Positions 24,195-36,400 of a stretch of 46,815 nt of DNA are shown piece by piece. How positions within the stretch are numbered: the first letter of the stretch is position 1; each line of letters opens with the position of its first letter. Below the pieces are notes generated by a model that did no database searches, had not been told where the DNA came from, and saw only the letters and a list, made by a program, of their open reading frames with translations. This stretch comes from Brachionus koreanus (lineage: Eukaryota; Rotifera; Eurotatoria; Ploima; Brachionidae). Location of the stretch: assembly GCA_016987375.1 (NCBI GenBank), contig PJRA01000011.1, forward strand, positions 111,490 to 158,304, in the 5' to 3' direction. A program made the translations under genes and the position numbers.

Positions 24195-24282
24195 ACTTGT
24201 GCAAAAGTCAAAAAAAAGTCATTTTAAAGTCTTTTCAAAGTCAAGTCTGTGACTTGACTTTAAACTGAAGTTTGATTAGCCG
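24195..24282. repeat. AAGTC-rich dispersed repeat
   Basis: Repeated AAGTC/GACTT words ending TGACTTGACTTTAAACTGAA then GTTTGATTA. A related block at 45826-45895 ends GACTTAAAACTGTGACTGAA then GTCTGATTA. Shorter AGTCATGACTT words occur at 11585-11600 and 11810-11900. Confidence 0.5.
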
Positions 24283-24324
24283 AACAATTTAGTGGAAAAA
24301 AAGCAGTTCTATGTAAAATCAATG

Positions 24325-24371
24325 TATTTTAACTTCTTTAGTACAAATATTGCAGCTTCGTTAATCTTTTT
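24325..24371. repeat. 47-nt identical repeat, copy 1
   Basis: Identical over 47 nt to 25613-25659 in the same orientation. The minus strand of both copies reads KKINEAAIFVLKKLK, so they appear to be pieces of one coding relic. Confidence 0.8.
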
Positions 24372-24587
24372 TTCTAATCTACAAGAAATAAGCAACAAAG
24401 CTAGTTCTAATTCATGTGACCTTGCAAAAGCCATTTAATTGTAATTTAAATTTCAAGAGATTCATTAAAAAAATATATACATTGAGGTCCAGTTCTAATT
24501 AATTAGACATAAAATAAGTTTTGTTTAGTTAAGTTTAGTTTATTGAATAAATATAAATAGCACAATTGATGACATACACCGTTGTTT

Positions 24588-24912
24588 AGGGGTGGGAAAC
24601 CGGTTTAAAATCGGTTAGTAAATTGAAACAAGTCAAAGTAAATTAAAACATGACATTTAACAATAAAATTTTAAAATCCAAGTCTACTTTTACTCACCAA
24701 AAATGATTTAATAAATAGTAAAAAAATTCCAACACAAGTTCATAAAAGTTAGAAATATTATTTTACGAAAAAAAATTTTTTGAGCAATCCCTTTGACTGC
24801 TTTCAGACTTGTGGAGTGGATGAACCGCGACCGGATGGCTAAGGGATGCACACCGTTCGGTTCGGTCTAATAGTGAATCAGAATCAAAATTTTGAATAAA
24901 TTAGTGGTATTA
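24588..24912. other. Possible hAT-like terminus and unassigned sequence
   Basis: AGGGGTGGGAAACCGGTTTA (about 24589-24608) resembles the '(C)AGxGGTGGGCAAACCGG' start of many hAT elements. No matching inverted right end or 8-bp duplication was found, so this is only a candidate end. A C+G-richer patch at 24820-24875 (accgcgaccgg, cgttcggttcgg) is unexplained. Confidence 0.25.
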
Positions 24913-24913
24913 T

Positions 24914-25102
24914 TTGAAGCCAAGTATGTCTAATATTGAGATTTTAGATAATGATAAAGTTAGTGAGATGGATAGTGATGATTTAGAAAATTATGACATT
25001 AATGATGAATTGGACAGAGCAGTTATAAGTGATTTGGAACAAGAAGAAGAATTTAACTCTGACAATGATGAGCTAGATGTGGAAAGTATGCTCAAAAGAT
25101 GA
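24914..25102 (+). CDS. Hypothetical short acidic frame, 62 aa
   Basis: Starts ATGAAGCCAAGT and encodes a strongly acidic peptide (SEMDSDDLENYDINDELD, then EQEEEFNSDNDELDVESM). The composition differs clearly from background. Acidic N-termini are common in piggyBac-type and other transposases, and the region is rich in repeats. It may be the start of a decayed element or the first exon of an unseen gene. No domain is recognised. Confidence 0.3.
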   Translation: MKPSMSNIEILDNDKVSEMDSDDLENYDINDELDRAVISDLEQEEEFNSDNDELDVESMLKR

Positions 25103-25611
25103 AGCTGAAAATTTTTTTAGAAAAACTTGGTAAAAAGCAAAATATCTGAGATCATAAGAATGAGAACTGTGTTAATAATAGCGCTCAAACAACTGTAAAT
25201 ATAGAAGACAATAAAAAAAACTTAAGATTTGGATCTGACAGGAATTGACGACCAGGTTATGTGAAATTTTTTTCTTGTTATTAGATTCTGCTGGCTAAAT
25301 CGAAGCATCAAGTTTAGTTTATTTTTATTATTTATTTCAGATAAAAAAAAAGTCAAATTAAATAAAATAAAATATAGTAAAAATAAAGCTAAAAAAGGAA
25401 ATATTTACAGGTTGTGATGCATATTAGAATACAGCGTTGTTTGCAGTATTATGTCTGTGAATTACTTTATATATATAGATATTTCTTTTTAAATTAAATT
25501 TAATGATTAAATGAATAATAAGAAAAAAAATGGTAGGGACGGTTTTGCCTGGGCTGATATTTTAGCTGCTTGTAATAACACTTTAAATATTGTATTACAA
25601 TACAATACAAT

Positions 25612-25830
25612 TTATTTTAACTTCTTTAGTACAAATATTGCAGCTTCGTTAATCTTTTTGTCAGTTCTTAATTTTCTAAGTAGACGCCTCTCAGAATGCT
25701 TTTTGTTTCTATCTCTTCTTCTTCCGTCAATTTGTCTTTCTCTAGTGTCCAATCCAATACACAGTTCTTTTAGAGGTAACCAAATATGGTCTGGAAAGCC
25801 GTAATGCAATGTTTTTGTCTGGATTCGCAA
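25612..25830 (-). pseudogene. Unidentified basic coding relic, minus strand
   Basis: A 72-codon frame whose translation is basic and mixed (RERQIDGRRRDRNKKHSERR and FPDHIWLPLKELCIGLDTRE), unlike background. Its C-terminal 15 residues recur at 24325-24371, which implies a multicopy source. The family is unknown. The plus-strand frame over the same bases is Leu/Ser-rich and looks like its shadow. Confidence 0.4.
25613..25659. repeat. 47-nt identical repeat, copy 2
   Basis: Identical to 24325-24371. Lies at the 3' end of the minus-strand frame at 25612-25830. Confidence 0.8.
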
Positions 25831-26184
25831 TTATGTGTTAAGATCGAAGAACATTGCATAAAATTTGTTGTGTTAATTAGGAGTTGAACAGGGAAAATAT
25901 CCGAAATTGATAATATTTTGGCACTAAATAATTAAATTTTAGCGTTCAAGTTATTTCAATTTGCTGTTTCAAATTTCAAGATATGAGAATTTAATTTTGT
26001 ATAAAGATTTAAATTTTGTTTAAAATATTTTATTCTAAAATAAAAAAATTATTGTGTATGGCATTCTTAAAGCTTGTGAAAAAATTTTTAAACTTTTTTT
26101 ATCAAATTTGACATAAAAATCCTTATTTAAAAAAAAAATAGAAGATAAAAATAGATATTAGAATCGTTTTTTTTTCTTGAAAGT
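25831..26184. other. Spacer downstream of CEP135
   Basis: Probably the CEP135 3' UTR and flank. No canonical AATAAA lies immediately downstream of the stop on the minus strand, and nothing else is recognised. Confidence 0.4.
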
Positions 26185-27492
26185 TCAGTTAATTTTGTTA
26201 GGTGACAAATTTCTTCTCTCACTAGAAGAATACCTCAAATTTGAAGCCGAAAAAGAAGAAGATGTTTGAAAGTGATTTGATGATGGGTCTTTTACTGGTG
26301 ATCTTGATCGTATTGGTGATAAAGATCGATATGCACTTGCAGCATTTGAGGCAGCAACCGCAGCGGCAGCAGCAGCCATTGCAGTACTTGCAGACTGTTG
26401 TGGTGAAGGTAGTGGTAAAGGCAAAGGCAAACCAAATTCTAATGACGAGGTGACGCAAGGTTGAGGGGGTGGAGGAAGTGGAACTCGTATTGGTGAACCG
26501 TATCGACTTGACGTATTCAAATCAGCCGAGTCACCCAGTTTTCTCAACTCTTGAGCGGCTCTTTCTCTCTCAAACCTCTCATTAGTCAATTGTCTTTTCA
26601 ATCTTTCATTATCTGTTTCATATTCAACAATTCTGCTTCTTAATGCACTAATTTCTTTGTTCTGAGCTTGGACTTTTTGTTCGCTAAGTGAAATTCGATC
26701 TTTCAACAGCTTAAGCTCTGAGTCTCTTTCCTGAGTAGACAACTGAGTTTGAAAGTCTTTTTCCCTATTATTAGCTATTAGTTCTTCCAAATTTCTAACC
26801 ATTGTTCTTTCGCTATTGACCTGGGATTTCAACAAATCGTTCTCGGCTCGTTTGTCGGCCAACTGATTGTGAAGCTGGTCATAATCAAGCTCTTTAGTGG
26901 TCAATTGTCGACTGAGATCCTCTTTAGCTTGTTCCAAGTGTGAGTTCAAATCCCTAGAGTGCATAAGGTCCTGCATCAAGTCTTTGGTCTCAGCTTGAGT
27001 CTTTTTCAACTGCTCTTCGCATCGCTGCAAGTTGCGATTAGCACTCGACAATTTAACCTCGTATTCTTGACAAGCACTCAATTGCTGCTGATAATCTCGT
27101 TCGAGAATATCCAAACGCTCCCTCAAGCGTTTATTATCTGCATGCTTGATTTGAATTTCCATCTTAAGGTTATTTGTCTCGTTTTCAAACGAGCTTAGAC
27201 TTGCCTTCATTGCATTCATCTCATTTGTAATCTCTCTATACTGCTCAAGCAAGCTAGATCTATCACATTCTTTTTGTTTTAGCAAATCTTCAAACTTAGC
27301 CACTTCATTTATGTACTCTTGAAGTTGATCTCTAAGACACTCTTTATCTGCATTTGATTTTTCCAGTTCACAGTGTAATACCTGATTTTCTCTTGTAACT
27401 GTTATTAAGTCATCTTGTAGACGCTTGTTTTCTCTACAAGCCGACTCGAATCGTCGACTTAAATCTGAATTTTCTTCGTTACCCCTATCAAC
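26185..27492 (-). CDS. CEP135: CEP135 exon 6: C-terminal coiled coil and low-complexity tail
   Basis: Acceptor TTGATTAG. Residues 839-1273. Includes ENKRLQDDLITVTRENQ and the best-conserved C-terminal block (about 1064-1155, NEERFERER-type ending RLKRQLTNERFERERAAQEL), shared by CEP135 and its paralogue TSGA10. The tail has Pro and poly-Ala runs (about 1208-1230) and SPIRSRSP-type Ser/Pro motifs that could be phosphorylated. Confidence 0.94.
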   Translation of the reverse strand, partial: VDRGNEENSDLSRRFESACRENKRLQDDLITVTRENQVLHCELEKSNADKECLRDQLQEYINEVAKFEDLLKQKECDRSSLLEQYREITNEMNAMKASLSSFENETNNLKMEIQIKHADNKRLRERLDILERDYQQQLSACQEYEVKLSSANRNLQRCEEQLKKTQAETKDLMQDLMHSRDLNSHLEQAKEDLSRQLTTKELDYDQLHNQLADKRAENDLLKSQVNSERTMVRNLEELIANNREKDFQTQLSTQERDSELKLLKDRISLSEQKVQAQNKEISALRSRIVEYETDNERLKRQLTNERFERERAAQELRKLGDSADLNTSSRYGSPIRVPLPPPPQPCVTSSLEFGLPLPLPLPSPQQSASTAMAAAAAAVAASNAASAYRSLSPIRSRSPVKDPSSNHFQTSSSFSASNLRYSSSERRNLSPNKIN

Positions 27493-30400
27493 CTAATCAA
27501 ATAAAATTTTTTAAATTTTTTTATTTAGAAATTTTTTTGCTTTCAGCATATTTTGTTTTCTGATTTTAAAATAAATAAAAAATTCAAACAAAAAAAATTT
27601 TTTATTAAATTAATCTTTTTATTTTTTTGCATTAATTAATTCCATTTGACGTTAAAAGTAGAGATGCCTGGAAGAAGTTTTTTTTTTTATTTTATAAATC
27701 TTATATTTATTATCTTTACTGCTATTCTGACACCAAAGCCGCATTTCTTTGCCAAAATTCCATTTCTTAGATTTGCTTATTTCATTTCATTTAAAAAAAA
27801 AAAGATGATAAACCGATGAAAATTGATAGATGAATCATTAATGAGTTAGGAACCATTTCATCTTAATTCTACGATGAAAATTAGAATATTTCGTCGTACA
27901 TAATCGATGAAAATTTTATTTTATTATTAAAAAAAAAAATTATATTTTAAATAATTTCTAGGATTATAATTAGGAGACAGACTAAAAGGAAATTATTTTT
28001 TTTTAATCAAATTCTCTTTGTAGAGACTTTATATTAAACTTCTCTTACTAGTTATCCTCAAGTTATTAATTTTAAAATAAGACAGTAGTCTAGTAACAAA
28101 GATTCAATATATGATTTTCGTTTTTTTCTCATCTTTTCTGTACTTTACGACTTTTCCCCTAAAATATAGACATTGACATATACTTTAAAAGTTTGAAAAA
28201 AAAAATTTGAGAATTCAAATAAAATTAAATATTTAAAGCTTTTCAAAATAAATATTATAAGTAATTTCTTCTTCATATTTAGAAAGACATTCTGTATATG
28301 ATTAGAAACAAAATTTGTGATAATGATATCGAGATATATAGATAAGTATTTGGCAGTTCCTTGTGCATTGTAGAGAAAAGCATTCAGTCCTTCTAATTTT
28401 GTTTGTTTAAATTACTGTTTGAAAAACTGAAATTTCTCTTGATCAAATTGTAATAATGAAAAAAAAAGGGATGGCTTGTTTACACAATCAATTGTTTATT
28501 ATTTTATTTGAAATATAGTTCGGCATAGTCTTGGCCGGTTGGAATTGAAACTTAATCCTTCTTTTCAGCCATATGAAGAATATTTTTGAAAAATAAAATA
28601 TAATTGAAACAAAATATTCAATTAGATTAAAGTTACATATTAAAAAGGAGAAAAACTATTTGAATAAATAAACATAAAATTTTTTGAAAGTTATGGAAAA
28701 AATTTAAGTTAAAAAATTTAACTTGTTTAGTTAAAATTACAATAATATTATGTATATTGATTCGGGGCTGACAATCAGTTATAAATAAAGGAAAATCAAA
28801 ACATAAATCCTTCTAGCAAAAAAAATTTAAAAAGTCAATATTTTATTTATTTGTTTTTCTGTTCGAGCATAAGCTCCTTCAATAAAAAAGAAAGGTAAAA
28901 TTTGAATATTTAAAATAAACGTTTAAAATATTTTAAATTTTGAATAAAAATTTTTTGTTTAATACATAAGAAATTAATATTAAGATGAGAAACAAAAATA
29001 ATAATTAAAGAATTGACTATTTAGGCTATTGAAGGTTTTGTGAAAATAAGTAAAACAAATAAGGAAATATGAGAATCAGAAAAAGAATAACATGGAAATG
29101 ATTTTAAGAGTCAGATAAAATTTTGTATTATTAAATAGCAGCTACATAGAGGAGTAGGATTCGTAACAAATCTAGAATCTAGAGGAAGTTTTAGAATATA
29201 TCTAACAGCAGTATTTTGAATAACTTGTAACTTTTGTAAGCCTGATTCTGAAAAAGAGTTAAGACATGGAAAATTATTGTCTAGAATTGAGCCAATAAGT
29301 GCCTTGTAGAGACTAGATAGAGTATTGTGACTGAGCTTCCAATTTTTTGTAGATAAAATTTTTATAATATTGAGTCTATTTATGCATTTAGCCTTTATTT
29401 CTTTTATTTGTTTATCAAAGCAAAGATTTTCATCAAAGTACATTCCTAGAAATTTATTGGTCTTAGAATAGGGAATAGATTTGTCAAATAACTGAAGCCT
29501 AAAGAATAAAATATCAAGATCAATTTATAGCGTTTTCTTGGCACAATCCAAAAATTCTAATCTAATTTAATTTATATTTGACGAATTAAAAATGATTTAA
29601 AAATGAAACAGATGAAAGTGTTAATTTTTTCATGAATGGATCGTTCCTAAATAATTTCAAAAATTATGATGAGAATTTTGTAGTTTTAAATCAAAATACA
29701 TTTTTACACAAAAAAATGAAATCAATACTTCTTTCACTTGGTTTCATCAGCAAAACAAGTTTTTAACTATTAGAACAAACGTTATAAATTTTTTTTTCTT
29801 TAAAAAATGGAATTTTTTAATGAAATTTCTCAATGTCTTTTTTAGTTTTTTTTTCGAATAAAATATTCAATTCCATTTTTAATTTCAAAGAATAATTACT
29901 GTGAGACGCTCTAAAGCTTATATGTGTTGAAAAATTGAAAACTTTAAAAAAAAAAATTTTTGCACTAAGGAATGAAATTAGAGAAAATTTTAAGTTTGAA
30001 TTTTTAATCAAAAAAGATATACAAAAATTAGGAGAATATAAAAAATTAAATAAAATAACAATTAAAATAAAATTAAATCAAGTATTCTAAAATTTATAAA
30101 TAGAAACATAAAATCCTGGATAAAGTGATGAAAATTGAGTTCATTTCAAAGTTAACTCTTAGTCAATGCATCTAACTAAACTAACAATTTAGATTTTAAA
30201 TACCAAAAAAATACATCATTCGGTTAAGCAATCTTAAGGTATTATTAATTTTTAATTGCTTATAAAATTTTTTTTATTAAAAAGATTTCTCAAAGCAAAA
30301 ATAGCTTATTTTCTTTTTCTCGTTATTTTGAATTGTTAACATTCGCTAAAATTCTCTTACTTTTAATTTTATGCTAAAAATAATTTTTTTTTGTTGAAAA

Positions 30401-33400
30401 TTTTTACAATTGATTAAGAAATTTTAAAAAGGTATGTATTAAAATTTAGTATGCATACCTGAATTCTCAGTCCATTTATTTCTTTTTTGTTTGATTTTAG
30501 TTCATCATTGGCTCGATCAAGTGCAGCGTCCAATTGAGTCAATTGAGAATTGAGCTCATCAATGCGTTTATGCTTTGATGCTAATTCTTGTTTAAATGTG
30601 ACATTTTCAACTGTTTTCTCGTCAATGCTAGCCAATAACTTGTCCTTATCTTTGTCTAATGAGCCAATATTCATTCTAAGTGAATTTATTTCATCTTTCA
30701 AAGTTCTATTTAATTCCTGCAAGTCAACAATTTTCTGTTCAAGTCTAAATTTAATTTGTTCATATTGATTTAGTTCATCAGTCTTGATGGCCAATTGTCG
30801 GCGTTGTTCTTCCAGAGCTCGTTCGGACTCCTCAGCCAAATATCTCATTTGACTCGAGGCCGATTTTTGCTCGTGCAAGTCCTGCTCTGTCTGAGCCATG
30901 TGATAATTTTGACTTTGTAATTTATTCTCAAGTTGTTCAAGTTGATTTTGCATTAGGTCAATTTGTTTGCATAAGTCTTTTTTTTCCGAGTCAGATTTGC
31001 GTATTCGCTCATGTAGATCACCAACTTGACGTTCAAAGTAGATTTTGTCTTTGGAGAATTGATCGTTGGCAATTGCATGTCTTTCTTTGAGGGTATCGCG
31101 CTCAGCTATAGCATTTCTTAGATCGAACAGAGCCGAGTCTCGTTCGGATTCAGCTCGCTTGATCATTGATTGAGCAGCCATTGACATGTTGGTCTGTTGT
31201 ACGCCTTTCTCATTGTCAAGATTGAGCAAATCTTTGCGGGCCTTGACCAGCTCACTTTTGGTCTCTTCATACATTTGATTGTATCTGTCTCGTTCGCTGG
31301 TTAGAACCTTAATGTTCGATTGAATTTCGGACATGTGTCGTTCAAATTTATCAAGCAACTGCTGAAGTTCGTCTCTCTCACGCTTCAGTTGCTTAACTTC
31401 GGAAGATTGCTGTCTTGAAGGACTAAGAGAACAAACTGAGCATTTTGTATTGTTTATTTGAAGACCGCGTTTAGATGGCGAGCTTGAACGCGAGCGCTCG
31501 TTTTGCGATTCGTTTTTCTTGAGTAATTTTTGAAGTGTGTTTACTTCTTGTTTGTAAAAGTCCCGTTCGCTCTCGATGTTTTTAATGTGCGAGTCAAGCT
31601 TGGAGTTTAGAGATTTTGTTGAGTTTGACTTTTGCAAATTGGAGCTTGAGCGACGTGTAGTCAACTTAAGTGAGTCCAGTTCTTTGACTAAATCGCGTTC
31701 ATTCTCAAGAAGCTTAGAGATTTTTTTTGTAAGCTTAGATTTATCCTCTTGAATTTTTTCGATCAATTCATGAAGATTTTTTATCTCTTGATTACGTTCG
31801 TTTATTTCTTTTTTTAGTGCATACATTTCGTTGCTCATGTTTCTATTTTCCTTTGAAAAAAAAAAATTAAAATTTAAAATTTAAAAATTTTTAAGTGTTT
31901 TAATTTTTTTGTTTTTTAAAAAGTCTATTATGAGGCAATAATAATAATACACAACTAAATATAATTAAAAAATAATTCTCAGTCAATTGAGTTTTTCAAT
32001 TTTTTAAAGAGATATCATATTGTGAAATTTTTTTCTTTACAATACTTAATAAATTTAGAATTGCTATAAAAATTAGTGTTGGTCACCGTCAATAGCAGCT
32101 TATTGCAACATATGGTGTTGGCCGTGTAGGAAAATTAAATTTTTAAAAAAAATTTCAGATATAAAAATTTGATAGATAAAAACATTGAGTTTAAAAAGAA
32201 ATGTTTAAATTTAGAAAAAAAAAATTTTCCCCTGCGGCCATCAAGACGGCTAACACCATATTTTGTGACGGTGCCCTTTGGCTATTAGAAACGATTTAAA
32301 ATTTTGACGTTTTTTTCCTTAATTTTATCTATTTTTAGAAAAATTCAATTGTGAAAATTTATTTTATAATGGAAAGCAAATATTTTCACTTTAGTCAAAT
32401 AATAAAAACGGTGTACTAAGACACCAAAGTTTAAAATAAAAAATGAATAGATGCTTTTTTCAAGAAATATCCTAGAAAAAAACAAAAGATAATTTATTAA
32501 GTTATTAAATCGATTTGCTAAAAGTGTATGCTTGATGCTACTTAGTTGGCAATAAAATTTAAAATCCAATTATACTTTTAAGTCTCCCAAATTTCAGATT
32601 TAATTTAAGTAACCAAAAATATTTTTTAAAATTAAATAAAGTAACTATGGATTATATTTTAAAGGTGTATATTGCTTATTTTTAATTTTCGGTCTAATAG
32701 TATTTGGAGTTATGCAATTATATTATTGTTTTAGAGTATCTTAATTTTCTGAAAATAATTTTAAGAATAAATGAAAATTCGCAAAAACTCTTAATCATAT
32801 AAATATTTATTGATATTTATGCAAAAAAAATATAAGATTTACTTACATTTTCTAATTGATGAACGGCATTGTCCAAATTATTCAATTCTTCTCGCGACTT
32901 TTCAATCTCATACTAAAAAAAATAAATATATAACTGAACTAATTATAAAAAATCTATTTTTTAAAATTTATAACTGCTTGTCGAAACATAGTTTAAGTAC
33001 TTCTAAATTACCCTTCTAAATTACTTAAAATTATTTAATAGTAAGTAAATTAACAGAAGAATAAGGATACTTAAAAAATAAAAAGCCATAAAAATTTTAT
33101 GAGCAATTTTTTAAGCTTTTAATAAGCTAATCCTTTCCGTAAGTTTTCAGATTTTTATTTTATTTAGCGTATTCCCTCGTTCTTTTATGCTAGACCACAA
33201 GCCAAAAAACGCTTTTGGAATAAAGTACATCTCGCCCATATGCCCATTTTAATTCATGAACGCATGGTCTAATAATCTAATCACGGGTTCAGGTTCGCAT
33301 CAAACTCAGAAATTCGTGTCTTAATGCTCTAACAATACTTGATTTTAAAACAAAACAACAACACAAAAAAGGCAGCACAAAAATTTAAGAAAAAAACATA

Positions 33401-36400
33401 TTAAGAAAGTTTTTTTTTTATGTTTATTTTAAAATCAAGTTAAAAGTCACAAATTTCTGAGTTTGACTTGGACTTAAACTCTTATTTTAAATTGTATTTA
33501 TTGACTGTTTAATTTTAATTCTTTATTTTAAAATTCAAATTTTGAATTTTCAACAATAAAATAATCTAATTAATGCAATAAAAATTCACACGATATTACT
33601 AAGAACTTAATAGAAAATTAAATTTTTTTATTATTTGTTTATTTCATCATAAATAAATAGGTTAAGTGATTCTAGCAATTGTAATAAATATGTCAAAATG
33701 CACCAAAAATAATTTTAAAACTAATTAATTGTTTAGTTTTCAAAAATTTTAGAATTTTAAAATTTTAATTTTTTTTGCTTTTAATTTTTCTAGTAAAAAT
33801 ATGCAAGATTAAATTTTTTTTCTTTTTTTTTTGAAATAAAAGTTATCAAACTTAAGACCATCTATTGATCTGGTAATTTACGGTTTAGCGATATCAATTT
33901 GAGTTTCTATAGAAACATGGATTATAGCTAAATCACTGAATGATTTTGATAAAAAAAAAAGATTAAAATACTTAAAAGCTTTTACCTGACACTGATTGAC
34001 TTCGCGATCATTTTTTTTCGTGTCATTTCTAAGCACCTCTTGCAACTGGCGTTCTAATTCGTGATTCTTTTCCTGCAAGAATTCAATCTGAAAAAGAATA
34101 ATAATTAGATTTATTTAAGGGACAAATTAGAAAAATAAATAACCTGCATATTTTGATGTGCCAGCAAACGTTCATTATTTTTTAAATTAGCTTCCATTGA
34201 AACAGCTTCAAAAGAACGTCCACCGTCTAATAAACGATTGAGACGTTCGATTTCTCTCTCTCGATTTTCAACCTTAAAAAATAAAATTTTTTTTTTTAAT
34301 TTTTTTTTCAATTGAACACAATTGTTGTACAGATCGAGTGCCAGAGGATTTTTTGGTAGCAGGTGCTTTTTTGTTAAGATACGGTTTAGCACTTGCGGTC
34401 CTGGCTTTTGCAGGACTGGACCTAACCGGACTCACTGACTTGTTGAAATTTGGATTGCTAGTATCCAAAGGTGCCAGTGAACGCTGTGTTCTGAGCGGAT
34501 GATTCTTAACACGAAACGAATTCGACATCGAATAAGCTAATTTTCTACTTTTTTTTTCGAAAATTATGTATTTAAGGATTTAATAGTGAAAATAATATTT
34601 CTAGTTCTTAGGCCTGTGAATCGATTGGTCGTTCTTATTCGCTTAGCAACCAGAATCAAAATATATTTAAGTTAATTAAATTCCAAAATTTGTAGATATG
34701 AAAAAAATTAGAAAATATTTAATTTTTAATTGTTGACTGATTGTAGATTTGTGCTCGAGTGTTGAGGTAGGCGCGGCCAAACAATCGAAGTGGGTTAAAT
34801 GTGGGCTTGGGACCGTAGAGCAGCAAATAGCCTCTAGATAGCTAAATTTTATTTGTAAATAGGCAACCAATTTGATTTGCTTTATTTATAAGAGAAAACG
34901 ATTTATAGAAAAAACATGGAGCAATAAACACAACGAAGCCACTTATTCAAAGCCTTCTAAGTATTGGTTATGCTATATATATTGAATTGCTAGTAATTGC
35001 TTAACACGAGCAATTACTATTTTGAAATATTTCAAAAAAAATATTCCTAAAGAGGCTCAAGTGTGACTAATTGGCGATTTGAGACAAATTTTCCGTATTT
35101 AAAGCCTTGACAATGGAATAAACTTTATTTCTAAGTGATTTGATTAGATTTATTGTTACTTTCAAGCGAGTTTTTTTAAAGACTCCAATAAATTTTTTTT
35201 TCTTCAATAAAATAATTAAAATGGTTTCTGATTGAAAACATTTGTTTGCACAGACCTAAATAATCTTACTAAAAAAAAATACTCTATTTGCTTGGCATAA
35301 ACTTGTCCTTTATTAATAAAGTTGATTTACGTTCACCTATTTTTAGATTCAATAGTAAACAAAATTATATGTATGCAGCTAAATTTTTATCTTTTATTTT
35401 AAAAGTATTTATTTTTGAAATTTTAAAGTAAATATTAGTTGAAGCAATCTTTTGAAAAAATTTAATTTATTAATTATATTGGCTGATCTCTAAGTCAAGG
35501 AGGGTTTTATTAAAACAATAAAAAATTTTAGTTATATTATATTTTTAAATCAGGCGAGAATTCAGTCTAATAAATTAGAAAGAAAAATGATTTTTTATTT
35601 AATAATTTTCTTGAAAAAAAGATTCTTTTAAATCAAGAAAATTTAAACTTTCTAAATTTTTAAACCAGTATTAGAATTTTCTTTTGATGTTATTGATTTT
35701 ACATTTTCAAAGATATTCAAATGTAGAATCTTAAATCAAAGTATGCAAACACTACAAAATTACTCAGCAGTTTTTTTAACACTCAAAAACCGGAGGGCTT
35801 TTCGACCCATTTGATTTTAGTCGTGTTTTTTACTATTTTTCAATGAAAATAGAAATTTTTGGAATAAAATTTTTTTTTTTAATTTTTCTATTTAAGAAAT
35901 GATTGTAAAAAATGATCAGTTTTATTGAATAAAAAACAAGCAAAGAAAGTAACAAAAGGAGTTAAAAAGACCCCTTAAGTCTTTGAGTGTTAAATAATTT
36001 TTGATGATATGTCAAAGTTTAATCTTTATCTACTAAAATATAAAAATAAATTAGTTTCCGTTTTCAAAAGCTTTTTAGAAAATACATATTAAATAGATTT
36101 TAATATTTTTTTTTTACATATATATGTAAAACAACACAAAATACAATCATAAAGGACTCAACTGTTACAGTATATGTCATCGATTGTGCCATTTATATTT
36201 ATTCAAATAAACTAAATATATTTTTAGACTAAAGCATTTTAAGAAATCATCTTAGAGTTCAGTCTCGGCTATATTTTTTTCACCAAAATTTTTGAATCCA
36301 GCTCTAATTTTACTTAAGTTTAAAAAAAATTTATAATTTTGCCAAAAAATATTTTTAAGAATTTTGATACTTTTGTTTAGTTCAACAATTTGACTTAGGT

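Noticed and set aside
26241..26453. Plus-strand Gln-rich frame
   Set aside because: Antisense shadow of the CEP135 poly-Ala and Pro-rich tail.
30414..30458. Extension of the CEP135 exon 5 frame to a stop at 30414
   Set aside because: Reads past a good GTATGC donor into intron; homology ends at the donor and resumes at 27492.
33285..33305. tRNA-like B box (GGGTTCAGGTTCGCATC)
   Set aside because: No A box or acceptor stem at tRNA spacing could be paired around it.
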